Shown: one piece after another, positions 23,536-35,428 of the stretch
Numbering within the stretch: position 1 is the stretch's first letter
Layout of the letters: the number at the start of each line of letters is the position of its first letter
NCBI GenBank assembly: GCA_014529385.2
Contig: CM043970.1
Span: 46,428,779 to 46,492,778 of the forward strand
Reading direction: 5' to 3'
From: Adiantum capillus-veneris
Lineage: Eukaryota; Streptophyta; Polypodiopsida; Polypodiales; Pteridaceae
DNA: 64,000 nucleotides
Notes under the pieces: model-generated
The model's database searches: none
What the model saw: the letters and a program-made list of their open reading frames with translations, nothing else
What the model was told of the DNA's origin: nothing
Position numbers and translations under genes: made by a program

Positions 23536-25438
23536 ATGCCCCGCCACGACTCCCAGAGATCTCAAGCTCATCGTCGATGGCGCCAGCGTAGGACAACAAC
23601 AGTTGTGATTATTGCACTTGTTCTTACACTGCTTGTGTTGTCATGGCTTGCTTTTGTTTATAAATCCGACTGCTGGCTAGGAGGGCCTGAATTGCAAGGA
23701 GGCCCAGTTGCCTTTCCTTGGGAGGAAGATTTGCTGCCTCTGGCACCCTTACAGGGTTCCTTATACATGCATGAGGGCAATGAATCTGAAAGCGCAGACA
23801 TCTCCTTGCACAACATTGTGTTTAACATAGCAGGATCTGCTCAGCTTTGGTCTAAGCGCAAAGAGTATGTTAAGCTCTGGTGGAGGCCCGATGAAATGCT
23901 AGGTTTTCTCTGGCTCGATGAGAAGGTAGAGGTTTTTGAAGGAGATGCAGCAATTCTTCCACAGGTTAGTTGCAACATCTGCTGTGGTTTCCATATCAAA
24001 GTGGATACATTAGTTTATTTTGTGACCATTGCACAATTTTTCTATAGTTCTCGAATAAGTGCTGTTGGTGATGCCAAATGGCTGCAAGATCCACAAAGAT
24101 ATTAATGTTGATGTGCATATGTAGGTCCTTGTTTCAGAAGACATCAGCAGATTCAAATACACCTATTCAACAGGGCAGCCTTCAGGTGTTCGCATTGCAC
24201 GCGTCATTCAAGAGGTTTTCAAACTGGGCCTACCCAATGTGTGTTGGTTTGTTCTAGGAGATGATGATACTATTTTTTCACCTTATAATCTTGTGCGTGT
24301 GCTCAAGAAATACGATCACAATGAAATGTATTATATAGGATATCCATCAGAGAGTCATGCCTCAAACACTCATTTCAGCCATGGCATGGCATTCGGTGGA
24401 GGAGGAATTGCAATTAGTTATCCGCTTGCAGAGGCCCTATCAAGAATGCTTGATGAATGCTTGGAGAGGTATACTTTCTTGATTGGAAGTGACGATCGTC
24501 TTCATGCATGCATCACAGAGCTTGGAGTACCTCTCACAAAAGAAGCTGGCTTTCATCAGGTATGTTTGCACATTTGCACTGTCCCAGCAGGGAATTATCT
24601 GGAAAAAGAAACGGTAACTTAATATGCACATGTACTGGTAACTTAATATGCACATGTACTGGTAACTTAATATGCACATGTACTTGTGGTAAAGTATACT
24701 TGTGGTACATACAAGCACGGTTCACTTAAGCTGAACTAAGGGTTGACATATGATCTCCGTTTCGTTTTACAGTTTGATGTCCATGGCAATGTGTTTGGTC
24801 TCCTTGCGGCCCATCCCATATCGCCATTTGTATCCATGCATCATCTGGAGGAGGTGGATCCAATGTTTCCAAAGCTTGATGCACTGACCTCTTTGCGGCA
24901 CCTTATGTATTCTATGCATATAGAACCTAGCAGTTTCCTTCAACATTGCATATGCTATGACCGAGAGCAGAAGCTGTCATTATCCATTTCCCTTGGCTAT
25001 GTTGTGCAAGTGTTTCCCTATGTCATATTACCGCGTGAACTTGAGCGGCCAGAAATAACATTCAAGGCTTGGAACTCAAAACAGAGTAGAGGCGAGTTTG
25101 ATCTGGACACAAGGAAGTCTTTAAGGCCCGTGTGCCACAGGCCAGTTTCTTTTTACATAGAGGATATATACCTGGATGAGGATGGGAGAGTTGTGAGTAC
25201 TTACAAGCGAGATTCATCTGTTGACGAGAAAAAGCAGCAGTCATTATGCTTACCCATTGTCTTTCATCCGAAGGAAGCGATAAGGATTCGTATATTAAGC
25301 AAGCCCATGAGTGATCAATGGTTTTTGGTAAGAGCTCAACCTCTTGTTGAAACATTACATGTTCGTCCTTCTGAATGCTTGGCTCAACACGTACTGATTT
25401 CAAGGTGGAATCGTCTTTGTGTAGGTTTATATCAATGA
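23536..25438 (+). CDS. DUF604 / Fringe-like (GT31-type) glycosyltransferase, three exons
   Basis: Exons 23536-23964, 24125-24559 and 24773-25438 join in phase 0 across two GT-AG introns (160 and 213 bp) to give 509 aa, a normal length for plant DUF604 proteins. The N-terminus is a type II membrane anchor: a basic stretch (RRWRQRR) then a hydrophobic span at residues ~22-42, suggesting a Golgi lumenal enzyme. The DUF604/Fringe core contains WFVLGDDDTIF with the DDD metal/nucleotide-sugar motif at residues 189-191, then YYIGYPSESH, GMAFGGGGIAISYPLA, GSDDRLHACITELGVP and GLLAAHPISPFVSMHHLE. These are hallmark blocks of the family, whose acceptor substrates are mostly unknown. ATG 23536 is chosen because it is the first ATG in frame before the anchor. 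No stop or frameshift interrupts it. The C-terminus after residue ~470 is divergent. Confidence 0.9.
24613..24684 (+). repeat. 24-bp minisatellite, three perfect copies, in intron 2
   Basis: GGTAACTTAATATGCACATG plus TACT repeated three times without a mismatch (24613-24636, 24637-24660, 24661-24684). It lies wholly inside intron 2 of the DUF604 gene, about 50 bp after the splice donor. Confidence 0.95.
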
Positions 25439-26040
<602 letters not shown>

Positions 26041-26344
26041 ATGATGGGCCTCTCCCCTCACCCGCGGCATAGTTCGGGAGTGGCTACAGTTTGCCCTCGG
26101 TGGCTCCAAAAGTAGCATCTTGGAGCTCATCATGGTTAGCCGCGGCATCGTTCAGGTGTAACTTTCAAATGACCGTTGCATCGAGTCTCTCTACAATCGC
26201 TCTCCTATTGTTGTAGGGACTTGGGTGTTGGTTTTAGAGCGTAGGACACCAGACTTTGATGTTGAGGAGTTTGATCGCCAGTGGTGGATCCTTCGCTTCC
26301 CGATCGCTCTCTCCGTCAGGTCCATCTTTCAGGTTGCGTCACTA

Positions 26345-26811
26345 GTGTAGTTCATAGTTACTCGGAACGGGAACGGGGAACGGGAATGGGAGGGTCCGGA
26401 ACGGGACGGGAACGGGGAGGAGGAGGGGGGGCCGGAATGGGAACGGGGCGGAACGGTCCACCTAAAGTAAGGATTGAATTACCTCCATTCAGCTTAGTCT
26501 TAAATAAACTCCTAAACAACCACAAAACTGCCCCCAAATCTACCCCTGCACCAAATATGTTCCCCGAACAGCCCTAAATCTGCCCCCAAAAGCCCACTTT
26601 TTTTCCCCCAAATACCTACTTTTGCCCATTCCGCCCCGCGTTTCGTTGTTCCGCCTCATGTTCCGCCCATTCCGGAACACCATTCCGGTTACACCCCGTT
26701 CCGGAATGGTGTTTCGTTCCCATCTCCGTTTTTGGAACGGGACTCGTATGGAACGCCGTTTTGGAACGTTTGGGTTGTGTTCCTCCCGTTCCCTGTTACA
26801 GTGGTGTAGTT
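26345..26811. mobile_element. hAT-type MITE, 451 bp, with 8-bp target duplication
   Basis: The element occupies 26353-26803. It is flanked by an identical GTGTAGTT at 26345-26352 and 26804-26811, the 8-bp duplication expected of hAT transposons. The ends are imperfect inverted repeats: CATAGTTACTCGGAACGGGA at the left and, on the other strand from the right, CACTGTAACAGGGAACGGGA (16 of 20 match). Subterminal GGAACGGG motifs are repeated many times in direct orientation at the left and inverted at the right. It is too short for a transposase and has no coding capacity. It sits within the LINE ORF1 remnant. Confidence 0.8.
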
Positions 26812-27480
26812 GTAGTAGTTGCTAGGTGGGCATGGCTATACTAGGATCACTAGCTACAAAGATCCGCACACCGCGGATACAAGTCTACGTACCTTGTGAC
26901 ACAATTTTCCGGATATAATACGGTTCACGATCCCACCACAGAGCAGTTCCGTCTAATCAGTCTTAGGTGCCATCAATTTGAGCACATGGTGAGAGTTTGC
27001 CCTTTCCACCCTTCTCATCGCCTTGAGCCACACCATCCCCCACCTCAGGGCATAGTGAAGGGTTTGCAGAAGGCCCCTTGTCACCATATCTTTCTGCGGC
27101 CACTGCCTCCTGTTACCTGTATCACCACATCCACCATCTCGACAACATGTCTCCCCGACAATCTCATAGGTTTGAGCTACTCAGCCGGTTCATCCACTAT
27201 CGAACATACCCTCCACTTCGCGGCATCCACCCAGGACTACCTCACATTTGACTATGGAGATTGACATCCCACCTCTGCCATCTTCACTAGTCTCTTCTCC
27301 CATTCGGCCCCCACCCACTGACACTGTAGCTCCATCACCCCCTGCCACCCACCCTAATCTCCCCACCCTCACACATGGCACTCCACCCTCTCCACCTCTC
27401 TTGTGCGTCCTACCACCCCCTCATGTTTCTCGATCCTTCATAGCTAGAGGGTTGACAGCTTGAGAGTTTTCTAGAGTTGA
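26812..27480 (+). pseudogene. LINE ORF1 C-terminal remnant with damaged CCHC knuckle
   Basis: The frame from about 26896 reads SLRCHQFEHMVRVCP, which fits CX2CX4HX4C with the first Cys changed to Ser, followed by a long Pro-rich tail, as in plant L1 ORF1 proteins. Stops interrupt it. It continues the ORF1 piece found left of the MITE. Confidence 0.55.
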
Positions 27481-28035
27481 GTATAACGATGATAGCATTG
27501 GTCTGTTATTGCTTCGATTGTACACTTTATGGCATGCACAGAAGGCACGCTCTCTTCTAGGTAGCCGGTAGAGTCCCATGCTCTCCTCCCTACCTTTTGT
27601 TGTCATGGGGACATGTACAAAAGTTTCAATGAGATGGATTTTGTTCTTCGCCACACCTTGCAAGCTATCCAGACTTGGGCAAGCTGCATGCTATTATGCA
27701 TTGCCATAGACAGACTGGCACAAAGCATAAGAGCTGTACAATAGCTACACTTGTTCTGTTCGGGGACTATACTACCTCGATCTCTCGTATCATGCGAGTG
27801 TCTCCACAGTGGTTTGCTCTTTTGACTACTTTGGTTCTTGGTTTACAGTTGCTTGCTCCTTTGCCCCAGGACAACTTCTACGGCCACTACCACATAATGA
27901 GGATGCGCTTCCATTAGCTCTTGTTTGAGGACTTCGTCTAGGGATCAAGAGAGCTCAACTTTGATCCTTAGTCTTGTAGCTGTTGACACGATTGATATAT
28001 GCCTTTGAGGTTCTAGATTCATCATTGGTTGATAC

Positions 28036-28815
28036 ATGGATTTAAATATTGTCACTTGGAATATCAATGGCTTGCATCACACTAGCATCAATAGTCCCAA
28101 ACATTTCTTCGTAGAGATTTACGTTCTCGTGTACACGGAGATGTGGATATACTCCTTGTGCAAGAGCACAAGTTATGTATAGACAGTTATCGTAGATGTG
28201 GCAACTTGTTAATTGGGGATTCTCATACATTTTGGGAAACTGCGATGGAACAATAGTATTCTAGTAGTGGTATATGCATTTTTGCGGGACCTCGTTGGTG
28301 CCATTGTGTACGTGACCATGGTACTCTAGTACATAGTAGAGGAATGTAGATTACTAGAGATTGATGATACCTTGGTTGGTGTGATGTGCATCTATGCCCC
28401 CACTTCAGCTCAAGAGAGACTCGACTTTTGGCAACAGATTGTAGATGTCTTGGCTACTATGGATTCGTGGGACGTTGGCGGTGATTTCAACAACGTAGAG
28501 ATGACTAAGGTTTGGTGAGCCATTCAACCCCGATCTTTATCATATGTAGCACTGTGTGAGAGGATGCTTGGACAAATTTCTTTTTGCAATTTCTGGTACA
28601 GATGCTCGGCATACTTCATTTGTCGCTCGCACTCCACAGTAATTGCAGTTTTCGTGGGGTTTTAGAAGGCAATCCTGTCGTCTGCTTGAGCTACTAGATA
28701 GTCTTTATGTGTTCCCCTTGGCATCACCTCATGGGGGGACAATCACGATTTTGCCTAGCATTGTGTTCTCTGGTCATATCCCAGTTTCTTTGCATTTGAG
28801 ATTTGAGACTTCCTC
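28036..28815 (+). pseudogene. LINE ORF2 apurinic-type endonuclease (decayed)
   Basis: It starts MDLNIVTWNINGL, the typical EEP endonuclease opening (WNINGL). YAPTSAQERLDFW and GGDFNNVE follow, the latter carrying the GDFN catalytic motif. A degraded C-terminal segment (RLLELLDSLYVFP, then SGHIPVSL) reaches 28815, where the expected SDH is already lost (SGH). Multiple stops are present. The sequence then switches abruptly to a gypsy RT. Confidence 0.75.
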
Positions 28816-29693
28816 TATGCCTACGTTGTTGTATTTCTCGATGACATCTCGATCTACAGCCGAAGTTTGTCTGAGCACCTAGTCCATATACGTACTGTTC
28901 TCGAAGTACTGAGAACTGAGAAGCTTTACGCTAAGGCTTCTAAATGTGAATTCTTTAAGAAAGAGCTTCTGTACTTGGGTCACATCATTACTCGCGATGG
29001 AATTCGCGTCGACCCTGAAAAGTTGGATAAAGTGCGAAATTGGCCCATTCTGAAGAATGTGCGCCAAGTAAAGTCCTTTTTAGGCTTACCGGATTCTTTC
29101 GCAAGTTCATCAAGGATTACTCTAAAGTTGCTGCTCCGCTTACACAACTTTTAAAAGGAGGGGTGAAAGGCCCGTAGACTTCGGGTCCTCGTCGCAAAGG
29201 TAATCCCCCTGTTGTTTGGAATGAGCGTCTCGACGAGAGCTTTCGGACCCTAAAACACTTGGTGACTACTGCGCCAATATTGCACATTGTGGATCCTACC
29301 AAACCGTTTGTGGTTGAAATGGATGCTAGTGATTATGCTATTGGTGCGGCATTATACCAGGATGGACGTCCTGTTGCATTTGAAAGTAAGAAGCTTTCTG
29401 ACGCTGAGATGCGTTATCCAACGTATGAGAAGGAGCTTTACGCTGTAGTCCACACCTTGGGGAAATGGCGGTACTACTTGTATGGCTCTACGTTTGTTGC
29501 ATGGACGGATCATCACTCCTTGCGCTATATCTGTGATCAGGGTGATCTCAGAGGCCGGAAGGCCAGATGGGTTGAGCTTATGCAAGAGTTTGACTTTGAG
29601 ATCTGTTATAAGAAAGGATCAAGCAATCGAGTTGTCGATGTGCTCAATAGGATTCCTGAGGTCAATGCCTTGTCTATGGCTGAAATCTCGACG

Positions 29694-29749
<56 letters not shown>

Positions 29750-31239
29750 AGGGCTATGTCGTTCCGATGGCCATTTTGACAAGATATGGAACGAGGTCGA
29801 AGTGGGACATGACTCGCATACAGGCTTGGGTGGTCCGGAGACCCAAGTGAGTCGTGCTGGAGAGACGAGACAACGACAATATTCCATTAGGGGTGGACTA
29901 TTGTTTAGAAATGGTAAAGTCTGCGTGCCGGAAATCAATGAGATTCGACAAAGGATTTTGTGGGAATGCCACGATGTTCCCAGCGCTGGGCACCCAGGCA
30001 TCCAGAGAACTTTAGCTTTGGTCAAGCGATATTTCTATTGGCCAAGAATGCGCTCTTACATAGAGAGCTATGTGAAGAGATGCGCTCAGTGTCAAGTCAA
30101 TAAGGCAGAGCGCCTTAGGAAAGTTGGCCTGCTACACCCATTGGAAATCTCAGATGCCAAGTGGCAGAGTATTTCCATGGACTTCATCGTTGGTTTGCCT
30201 AATACTAGTCGGGGCAATGACGCTATTTGGGTTGTGGTCAATAGACTCACAAAAATGGCGAAGTTTATACCAACGAAGTCGACAGTAAAAAGCCATGAGT
30301 TGGCGGTTTTATTTGTCGATCAGCTTTATAAGCTGTATGGTCTCCCAAAAGATATCGTCAGTGATCGAGATACTAAGTTCACTGGCCGATTTTGGCGAGA
30401 TGTCTTTGCTCACCTTCAGACGAAGTTGAGTATGTCGTCTTCTGACCATCCTGAGTCCGACGGACAAACTGAGAGGATGAATCAGAGGTTAGAGGACATG
30501 TTGAGAGCCTATGTCTCTCATAGGCAGTCTGACTGGGAAAGGTATCTTCCACATTTAGAGTTTGCCTATAATAGTAGCAAGCATTGTGCTACTGGATTTA
30601 GCCCATTCATGCTGATGTATGGATTCGAGCCTAAATCCTCGATTGCTATTGGCTTAGAGAAAATCAAGGACTGCCAAGCTTGTGATTTCCTGTATGACAT
30701 GTAGGAGATGCTCGAATTGGCTAAAGATAGTTTAAGAACGGCTCGTGATTGAGTCACTACCTATGCTAATCAAAAGAGATCTCCAAGGACTCTAGATGTG
30801 GGACAATGGGTTTATCTGAAGATACCCAAGGATTCCAAGACTATGCGAACAGGAAAGCATTATAAGCTTTCAGCTAGATATTGTGGTCCGTTCTTGATCA
30901 CAAAGAAAATTGGCCAAGTTGCCTACAAACTGGCTCTTCCTTCGGATGTTACTGTACATCCAAGTGTTTCATGTCAGCCGCCTTAAAGAGAAATTGGGCG
31001 AAGCCGAAGTTGTGGTGCCTATCCAGGAGAATGTATGGCAAGATATGCAAACTGAGTATATTCCTCGAGAACCAGAAGCAATTTTAGATCATCGTACCCG
31101 TCATTTGCGCCAAAAGGCTTATGACGAGTACTTGATTAAATGGAAGGGCCAATCTGAAAGGTTTGTTACTTGGGAACCTGTTAGAGCTTTGAAGGCTCAA
31201 TATCCCCACTTCATTGATGAGGACATCAATGGTTCTTAA
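28816..31239 (+). pseudogene. Gypsy pol: RT palm end, RNase H, integrase, chromodomain
   Basis: RT: FLDDISIYS (YxDD variant at 28834-28845), YLGHIITRDGI and SFLGL, then a frameshift near 29085 and a TAG near 29177. The RNase H frame is open: MDASDYAIGAALY, YEKELYAV, WTDHHSLRY. A (CT)n tract at 29698-29747 inserts a run of Ser-Leu dipeptides in frame. Integrase has an H2C2 finger (GHPGIQRT...CAQCQ) and core motifs SMDFIVGLP, VSDRDTKF and DGQTERMNQ. TAG at 30702-30704 and a frameshift near 30970 follow. The chromodomain reads AILDHRTRHLR...YDEYLIKWKG, then WEP. This is a chromovirus, whose integrase tail reads chromatin. Confidence 0.88.
29698..29747. repeat. (CT)n microsatellite inside gypsy pol
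   Basis: About 25 CT units within the open frame between RNase H and the integrase zinc finger, read as Ser-Leu repeats without breaking the frame. Confidence 0.95.
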
Positions 31240-31250
31240 GGGGGGAAGTA

Positions 31251-31626
31251 TGTTATGTCCCGCTCATAGGAGAGGGGATCTAGCCCACATGGCGTCGGGA
31301 TGGGCGTCCAGTGTTCGGGTGGACGTAGTGTGAACCCGACCAGTGTGGTCGGCCATTATTATAAAAGGGAGGCCAAGGCCTCATTTACGGTTATCGACAC
31401 CACTGGCAGAGTGCCAGTGGTTAGCCCGTGAGGCTAGGATTGCGCGAGGTCACCTCGAGGAGGTATGAGACGCTCGGTCTTACAGGTGCACGCCTATGTC
31501 CTTGGACGCTGGCCCCAGCACGGGGGAGCTGCCGGATGGTGGCTATGGTTGGGTGGTTCGTCCGACATTCATCTGTAGGCGGTTTGTGTGGCCGGGAGAT
31601 CCTATCTCCTCATTCGTTTCAAGGTC
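31251..31626 (+). repeat. Truncated 3' LTR of the chromovirus fragment
   Basis: It follows a purine tract (aaggggggaagta, 31238-31250) and starts TGTTATGTCCCGCTCATAGG. A TATA box, TATAAAA, lies at 31360-31366. Homology to a different gypsy family begins at about 31627, so the LTR is cut off. Confidence 0.7.
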
Positions 31627-33039
31627 CTGGCTCACAAGGAAAGTAAAGTGAAAGGTAAGCTGACATGTCGGTATTTAGTTAAGTTCAGGAACTATCCGGC
31701 TTTGGATGCCAAGTGGTTGGAGGAGGAGAACCTAGCAGATACTCCTCAGATTTTACAACTTTACCTTGAACTTTTGGTTTAGCACCAACCATTCCAAGAA
31801 TTATGGATTAATCAGCAAGTTAAATCTGGTGCAGTAAGCGTTGCACGAGGAGAATTACTCCGATCCTTTGTCATAGGTTATCTTGATGAAGTAAAGTCAC
31901 TGATTTCTTTTTGAGATTTCAAGGATACTGAAGGGCGCAAAGGATTCTGTTTAATGACTTTATAAAAAGAAGTACTTTGAAATGGGAATTCCTTAAATGA
32001 ATCTATTACACGTGCTCTCTCATGTGTGTATTGTCTAAGTGCATGTTCGAAAGATGAAATGATTGCAACATTTCTGTCTTGTTCACTTGAGGGGTGATGT
32101 GTATATGATAGAAACAATATTTAGTCAATCAAGACATCCGTCAGAGATCAGTGCGGTCTGGGTGTGATTGCTAAATAAGTTACAATGATCATGATTCTCA
32201 TCTAATAAGATCTTGACGGGGATAGTGATGTGAATGTGATATGAATGTTCAACGACTTTTGTCTTAGTGCAAGTGTTGGATAAATGTCGTCTAAGAACGT
32301 CAGTACTTAAGAGTCAGTGTTTGTTGAACTAGTTTTTGTTCTATGTCTGTTTTGCAAAAGCTCTTACAATTCTTTGAAGAGGGGGGTATGTCACAAAGTG
32401 ATGGCGTGGCATGGCCTAAAGGACGGAGTTCGAACAGAAAGGGACTAGAACCCTAGTGAAAGAGCGAGCAGAAGTGTGACCAACTTATGGAACTCGACCG
32501 AGAGGCCCAATTTTTAAAGAAACTTATCTATAAGTTGTTCCAAGTTATGGCACCATGACTGAGGGGCCTAAAAACCTTTTTAATTAAAGCTGGACCCAAA
32601 ACTAGCGAGCGGTTGATGATGTGGCAGGCTGTACGGACGCCCACGATTTGAGGCGCAAAACGCGGAACTGTTGTTGGCGTGGCAATACGAACGATAATCC
32701 ATGGGGCGCTAGCTTTTGGGAATTTAGATGCTTTTAGATTCATGCTTTATGTACTCCTTTTGGCCAAGGGTCTTCAAAGGGTGCCATGGCCTCCTCTGTC
32801 TGCAGATTAGCTTGGGAGCACCACGGAGATAGAGGACCCTTGGACCTTGTACTTGTGCAAGAATAATAATAAAGAAATACTGAGAGGGGATGCCAATCTT
32901 TGGGGCCAATATCTCTTGGCGTGGAGCTCCACCGTGCCGTATTGTCTCTTTCTCTATGTTCACTGTTGCTCAGTTCTTTAAGTTTCTCTCGCGTGTGTTG
33001 CACTAGGTCTTTTGGCTTGGAGTGTCCAAGTCTATTACA
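31627..33039 (+). mobile_element. 3' end of a gypsy element related to elements A and B
   Basis: It starts in a chromodomain-like tail (31627-31782: LAHKESKVKGK...YLVKFRNYPALDAKW, EEENLADTPQIL), followed by ~600 bp of 3' untranslated sequence similar to 60411-61002, a polypurine tract (32377-32388) and a 651-bp LTR (32389-33039). Gag, protease, RT and the integrase core are absent. It is joined head-on to the truncated LTR at its left. Confidence 0.82.
32389..33039 (+). repeat. LTR (651 bp) of gypsy fragment, family A/B-related
   Basis: It starts TGTCACAAAGTGATGGCGTGG after gaagaggggggta and ends ...AGTGTCCAAGTCTATTACA. The same ends occur in the LTRs of element A (55267-55791, 61003-61484). 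It contains the AATAAAGAAATAC block near 32868. The next bases are acact; the left partner is lost, so no duplication can be tested. Confidence 0.85.
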
Positions 33040-34149
33040 ACACTTGCTCGCAAGGCAAAGTCAACACACCAAGGTTAGTATTTAGTAGTAAGGCTACCTA
33101 GTAACTTGGCTGGTCGGTGTTTACATCGCAGCAATACCTGCATCCGGAGTATCCGTAAGTTTGGACAAATTTTACCGGTTTACACATCCACATGCATCAG
33201 AAGCATTCAACATCAAGAGTATAGAAAACATCCACAGGAAGAAGTTCCACAATTGTTGTCTCACCTTTAACAAGGGGGATGTCACGTGCGTATTGCACTG
33301 AGCCACGTGGACAAGCTATTGCTACAGATCAGTATCGGTCTTTAGTTGTGAGCATCTAGAAGGACATGCGTGATGAGGCAGGTCGTAGTTGCATACAATC
33401 ACTTAGAGCATATAGGCATATGAACAATAACGTAAGTTAATTGTTAATAAGCGACTTTGACATGACATTTATAAAAAGTAGGTAGGGCAAATGGCAAAAA
33501 AAACCTATAAAAGAGTCACTTGGCCTTCAATTTTTAGGACATCGAAACCTTGTATACGCAAGGGCATCCAGTGCCCACAACACCTCAACACCTAGTGTTT
33601 TCATTGCCAACACCCCAACATCATCATCGTTTTTGCATTAGTTCAGCCCAGCGTTTTTGCACTAGATCAGCCTCAGCATTTTGCATCAGATCAGCCCTAA
33701 CATGTTTCAGTTTATCCGCATGAAGCATCAACACTTAGTATTCAGCATTTAGCCCTTGTATTAGCATTTGTGTAAGTAATTAAAGCAAGTACTTGCTTCG
33801 GCAATAGAGCAAGGGGGCTCTTGAGGGTGGTTGGAATTCAACGTGTGGTGTTGTTTCTCTTTCTCTCGCTCTTTGCTTCTCTCTTTCATTGTCAAGTGAA
33901 GTAAAGTAACCTTGTGTTTGTGCGAAGTACTAGATCTGAGTTAAAATCCTCAAACCCTTTTGTTGCACCTGATATAGCATGATTTGTTTGAACACTTCAA
34001 TCGCACATTTTGGAATTCCAATCATAACATCACGTATCATGTCACATGATAAACTATGAATGTGTATGTCATAATACATATAGCAGTCACCGGGCAAAGT
34101 CCTGCCAGCACATCAATACCCCCAAAATGTTAGAGACAAAATGGTTGAA
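33040..34149. other. Unassigned stretch, possible further LTR remnant
   Basis: No coding frame is recognised. At 33270-33290 a purine run (aagggggat) is followed by TGTCACGTGCG, and CCTATAAAAG lies near 33505, which is how an LTR with a TATA box would begin. A right end could not be fixed, so it is only a possibility. Confidence 0.35.
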
Positions 34150-34889
34150 TCTATCTCAATTTGCTGGTGATCTGTGATAAAGGAGTGGAGTAGCTCCTCT
34201 CTTGCGTAGGACGCATTGTACTAGAGTCAACATGTTGAATTGACATGCACTTTTGGAGTGGTTGCAGCCAGACCAATAGCCTCAAGGTGAAATATCTAAC
34301 AACTGAGGAGTATGTGCCAAGTGCTCCATCCACTTCGCACCCAGAGCAGGATATGGTTCTGGAACTATTGACTTAGCCTTCACTTCCTTGTGCGCTAGGA
34401 TTTGCCTGGGTAAAAGAATTTCCTCTATTCCTACTACCTTAGGTTGCTCTTGAAGCTTCTTGTCCTCTAGCACCTGTCAAGTGTTTGGCAACTTCAGTCC
34501 AAAGAAAACCTCATTGATCTCTCAATTGCCTTAAGGGTCATATCTATCCCTGTATATTCCTGCCCAAATAGCATAGGAAGGGTGGCATATATCCCTACAC
34601 ATGATGCATCATCTATTGCTGCTGCCTCGCCGTCAGTGCAAAAGAATTGGTTCCCTTATTGATATAAGACTTAATCGCCTTCACCTTGGCTTGTCCTTCA
34701 CTTGAGGCTTCAACAATTGTTTCCACTGTATGATGACCGCATTCATCGGCTCGATCAATGTGCACTTTGCACATGAAGGAGATGAGAAAGCGATCCATGA
34801 GCATGTTAACCTTAGCTTCTGGAGTATCTGGACGTGTGTTGTCAGTCAAGAGTGATGGTGCTCTCGAGCAATTTACCTTAGATGAGTCT
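34150..34889 (-). pseudogene. Older gypsy scrap that received element B
   Basis: Minus-strand fragments: a chromodomain-like tail at about 34290-34480 (EEILLPRQILAHKEVKAK, then ALGAKWMEHLAHTPQLL) and, further right, a decayed integrase C-terminal piece (LKLPNT, then VLEDKK). It has the same layout as elements A, B and the fragment at 31.6 kb, but is more diverged. It ends exactly at element B's target duplication (CCTAG, 34890-34894). Confidence 0.65.
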
Positions 34890-34894
34890 CCTAG
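34890..34894. repeat. Target site duplication CCTAG (left of element B)
   Basis: CCTAG lies directly left of the LTR at 34895. The identical CCTAG follows the other LTR at 62109-62113, 27 kb away. This ties the two LTRs to a single insertion. Confidence 0.92.
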
Positions 34895-35416
34895 TGTAAC
34901 AAACTTGGACACCCCAAGTCAAGATTCTACCGCGACACAACAAAGATTCACTTCAACATAGTTCACAATTCACACTTCAGTCGACACTGCTCGACGTAGT
35001 TTCGTGCCTAGAGATATTGGCCCCAAAGACTGACGCCCCTTTCAGTATTTCTTTTTGTATTAATCTGTGTTCAAAGTACACAAGAGTGGGTAGGTGCTCA
35101 CTCTCAGACTCTGCGTCCAGATGCTTTGAGAAGTGAGGCCCTGTCCACTTATTTATTGATACAAGGGATGCCCAAAAGCAGAGCCCCAAAAGCAGTAATT
35201 GAAAAGCTTCTCTCACAAAAGCAATTATCCCCAAAACCTGCTAATTCAGCCAACGGATTTCCGTATGCAATGCCATGTTAGCAGCTCCGCAATTACCGTC
35301 AGGGTAAAATCCGTATATTGGCCACGTCATCTTGCCAGCGCATTGTGCGGGGGTCTGTATTGCTGCCATGTGTCAATGTGTCCCAGGGTCTGTTCCCACG
35401 TCACCCATTTGTGACA
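34895..35416 (-). repeat. 3' LTR of element B (522 bp)
   Basis: On the plus strand TGTAACAAACTTGGACACCC ... CCCATTTGTGACA. It is followed on the plus strand by taccccccctg-like sequence, i.e. a purine tract (CAGGGGGGTA) on the element strand at 35417-35426. It is similar over its length to 61593-62108. Confidence 0.93.
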
Positions 35417-35428
35417 TACCCCCCTGTT

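Larger units (their letters stand above)
26041..28815 (+). mobile_element. L1-like LINE remnant (ORF1 plus endonuclease)
   Basis: Three scattered pieces in the same orientation: a DUF4283-like ORF1 piece (about 26170-26340: GTWVLVLERRTPDFD), a CCHC knuckle-like piece (about 26950-27010: SLRCHQFEHMVRVC, first Cys replaced by Ser), and an ORF2 endonuclease from ATG 28036. It is heavily decayed, interrupted by a 451-bp MITE, and cut at 28815 by a gypsy fragment. The LINE's RT region is not seen here. Confidence 0.7.
28816..31626 (+). mobile_element. 5'-truncated Ty3/gypsy chromovirus fragment
   Basis: It begins in the middle of RT (YVVVFLDD) and runs through RNase H, integrase and chromodomain to a polypurine tract and the first ~375 bp of a 3' LTR. 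The LTR then ends at a junction with another gypsy fragment near 31627. No 5' LTR, gag or protease is present. Confidence 0.85.

Noticed and set aside
33270-34030. A further LTR starting at TGTCACGTGCG (33279)
   Set aside because: Purine tract and TATA-like box are suggestive, but no right end, partner LTR or target duplication could be found.
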